Assembly (NCBI GenBank): GCA_025936915.1
Contig: JAICSK010000003.1
Coordinates: forward strand, 1 to 41,151
Direction of reading: 5' to 3'
DNA from: Nocardioides sp.
Lineage (GTDB): Bacteria > Actinomycetota > Actinomycetes > Propionibacteriales > Nocardioidaceae
Length of the DNA: 41,151 bases
A program made the translations under genes and the position numbers. Positions within the stretch are counted from its first letter, which is position 1. Each line of letters starts with the position of its first letter. This document shows, piece by piece, positions 40,409-41,151 of the stretch. Below the pieces are notes generated by a model. It was not told the DNA's origin, made no database searches, and was given only the letters and a program-made list of their open reading frames with translations.

Positions 40409-41151
40409 GGTGATCTCCTGGTGACGGTCCGGGCGCTGCCCGGGTGTGCGAGGTGTCGAACGGTGTCGAAGACGTCGTCCCGAGCGGCGGCGAGAGCGGT
40501 GTGGAGGGCGCCGGTGAGCACCGGGCCCTCGCGGACGTCGGCGAGCTCCAGGCGCGGTTGGCCGACGGCGACCGAGCCCAGCTCCTCGGCCACGGCGGCG
40601 CGGAGGCGGTCGCCCCCGGCCAGGGCGACCTCGCCGGACAGCACGACCAGGGCCGGGTCGAGGACGGCGACCATCGCCGCGACGCCGACGGCGAGACGCC
40701 GGCCCAGCGTGGCGAGGAAGTCGTCTCCGGCTCCCGGCGTCGTGAGTGCCGCCCGGACCGCGGCCGGTGCCGAGGTCGCCCGGAGGCCGAGCGAGCGCGC
40801 CAGCGAGACGACGGCGGGACCGCCGGCCAGCTCCTGGAAAGCCCCCGCGTTGCTCCGTCGTACGTCGCGCACCAGCGGCGTGCCCGGCAGCGGCAGGAAG
40901 CCGATCTCGCCCGCGCCACCCGTCACCCCGCCGTAGAGCCGGCCGCCGATCACCAGCGCGGCGCCGAGCCCCTCGTCGACCCAGAGCAGCACGAAGTCGT
41001 CGACGTCCTGAGCGCGGCCCGAGCCGAGCTCTGCGAGCGCAGCGAGGTTCACGTCGTTCTCCACGTGGACGGGCGCGTCCACCGCGTCGGCGAGCCGGTC
41101 GAGCAGGTCGGGCTCGTGCCACCCCGGCAGGTGGCGGGCGTAGCGCAGCCG
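40405..41151 (-). CDS. ROK-family regulator/kinase, C-terminal part (gene runs off the right edge)
   Basis: The reading frame is open to the window edge and enters at RLRYARHLPGWHEPDLLDRL, so only the ~249 C-terminal residues are present; an N-terminal winged HTH is likely but unseen. VENDVNLAALAELG carries the catalytic-type Asp, and TGGAGEIGFLPLPGT replaces the usual HGEIGH element. The CxCGxxGC zinc motif of active ROK kinases is absent. The protein is therefore more likely a sugar-responsive repressor of the operon than a kinase. Its overlap with the binding-protein gene means it is transcribed with its targets. Confidence 0.88.
   Translation of the reverse strand, partial: RLRYARHLPGWHEPDLLDRLADAVDAPVHVENDVNLAALAELGSGRAQDVDDFVLLWVDEGLGAALVIGGRLYGGVTGGAGEIGFLPLPGTPLVRDVRRSNAGAFQELAGGPAVVSLARSLGLRATSAPAAVRAALTTPGAGDDFLATLGRRLAVGVAAMVAVLDPALVVLSGEVALAGGDRLRAAVAEELGSVAVGQPRLELADVREGPVLTGALHTALAAARDDVFDTVRHLAHPGSARTVTRRSP

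Overview
The window is high-GC DNA whose codon use, overlapping GTGA/ATGA gene junctions and gene content (type Ic methionine aminopeptidase, GlnA2-type glutamine synthetase, DosS/DosR-like regulators, frequent leaderless starts) point to an actinobacterium. My best guess is Nocardioidaceae or a relative in the Propionibacteriales, but this is inference from gene content only. It reads as chromosome. I see no transposase, phage gene, tRNA or CRISPR array. Two non-coding stretches deserve attention: an RNase P RNA gene and a set of DosR-box-like promoter palindromes.

Region 1 (1-15600) is a hypoxia/dormancy block. On the minus strand, narK, narG and narH (cut by the window edge) form a nitrate-respiration operon. 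Next come two tandem universal stress proteins in divergent orientation, a PPOX-type flavin protein, a CBS+BON protein, a GNAT/NDP-forming acyl-CoA synthetase fusion, a GAF-GAF histidine kinase close to mycobacterial DosS/DosT, and a convergent DosR-like response regulator. A CBS-pair protein, a single-domain Usp and a two-helix membrane protein complete the block. The intergenic regions carry repeated palindromes of the form GACC-NN-GGTC / GATGACCTTGGGCA upstream of narK, the three Usp genes and the membrane protein. They suggest one regulon controlled by the local sensor pair, comparable to the DosR regulon of mycobacteria and the OsdKR regulon of Streptomyces.

Region 2 (15600-20400) holds rnpB on the minus strand beside a short remnant of an MFS exporter, a secreted M4 metalloprotease with Ig-like and jelly-roll tails, and map. 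Divergent from map lies a two-gene unit of small proteins.

Region 3 (20450-28670) is mainly housekeeping plus an export system. A DesK/DesR-type two-component pair is translationally coupled to a two-gene ABC-2 exporter. It is followed by panB, an overlapping pair of phosphotransferases (APH-like and chloramphenicol-phosphotransferase-like), and glutamine-dependent nadE.

Region 4 (28700-34940) has two secreted proteins (one of the alkaline phosphatase/sulfatase superfamily), glnA2, a small membrane methyltransferase, a YCII protein and a class I glutamine amidotransferase.

Region 5 (34927-41151) is a minus-strand sugar-uptake operon. In transcription order it encodes a ROK regulator (cut by the window edge), a lipoprotein substrate-binding protein, two permeases, a GH4 glycosidase and a BadF/GlcNAc-kinase-type sugar kinase.
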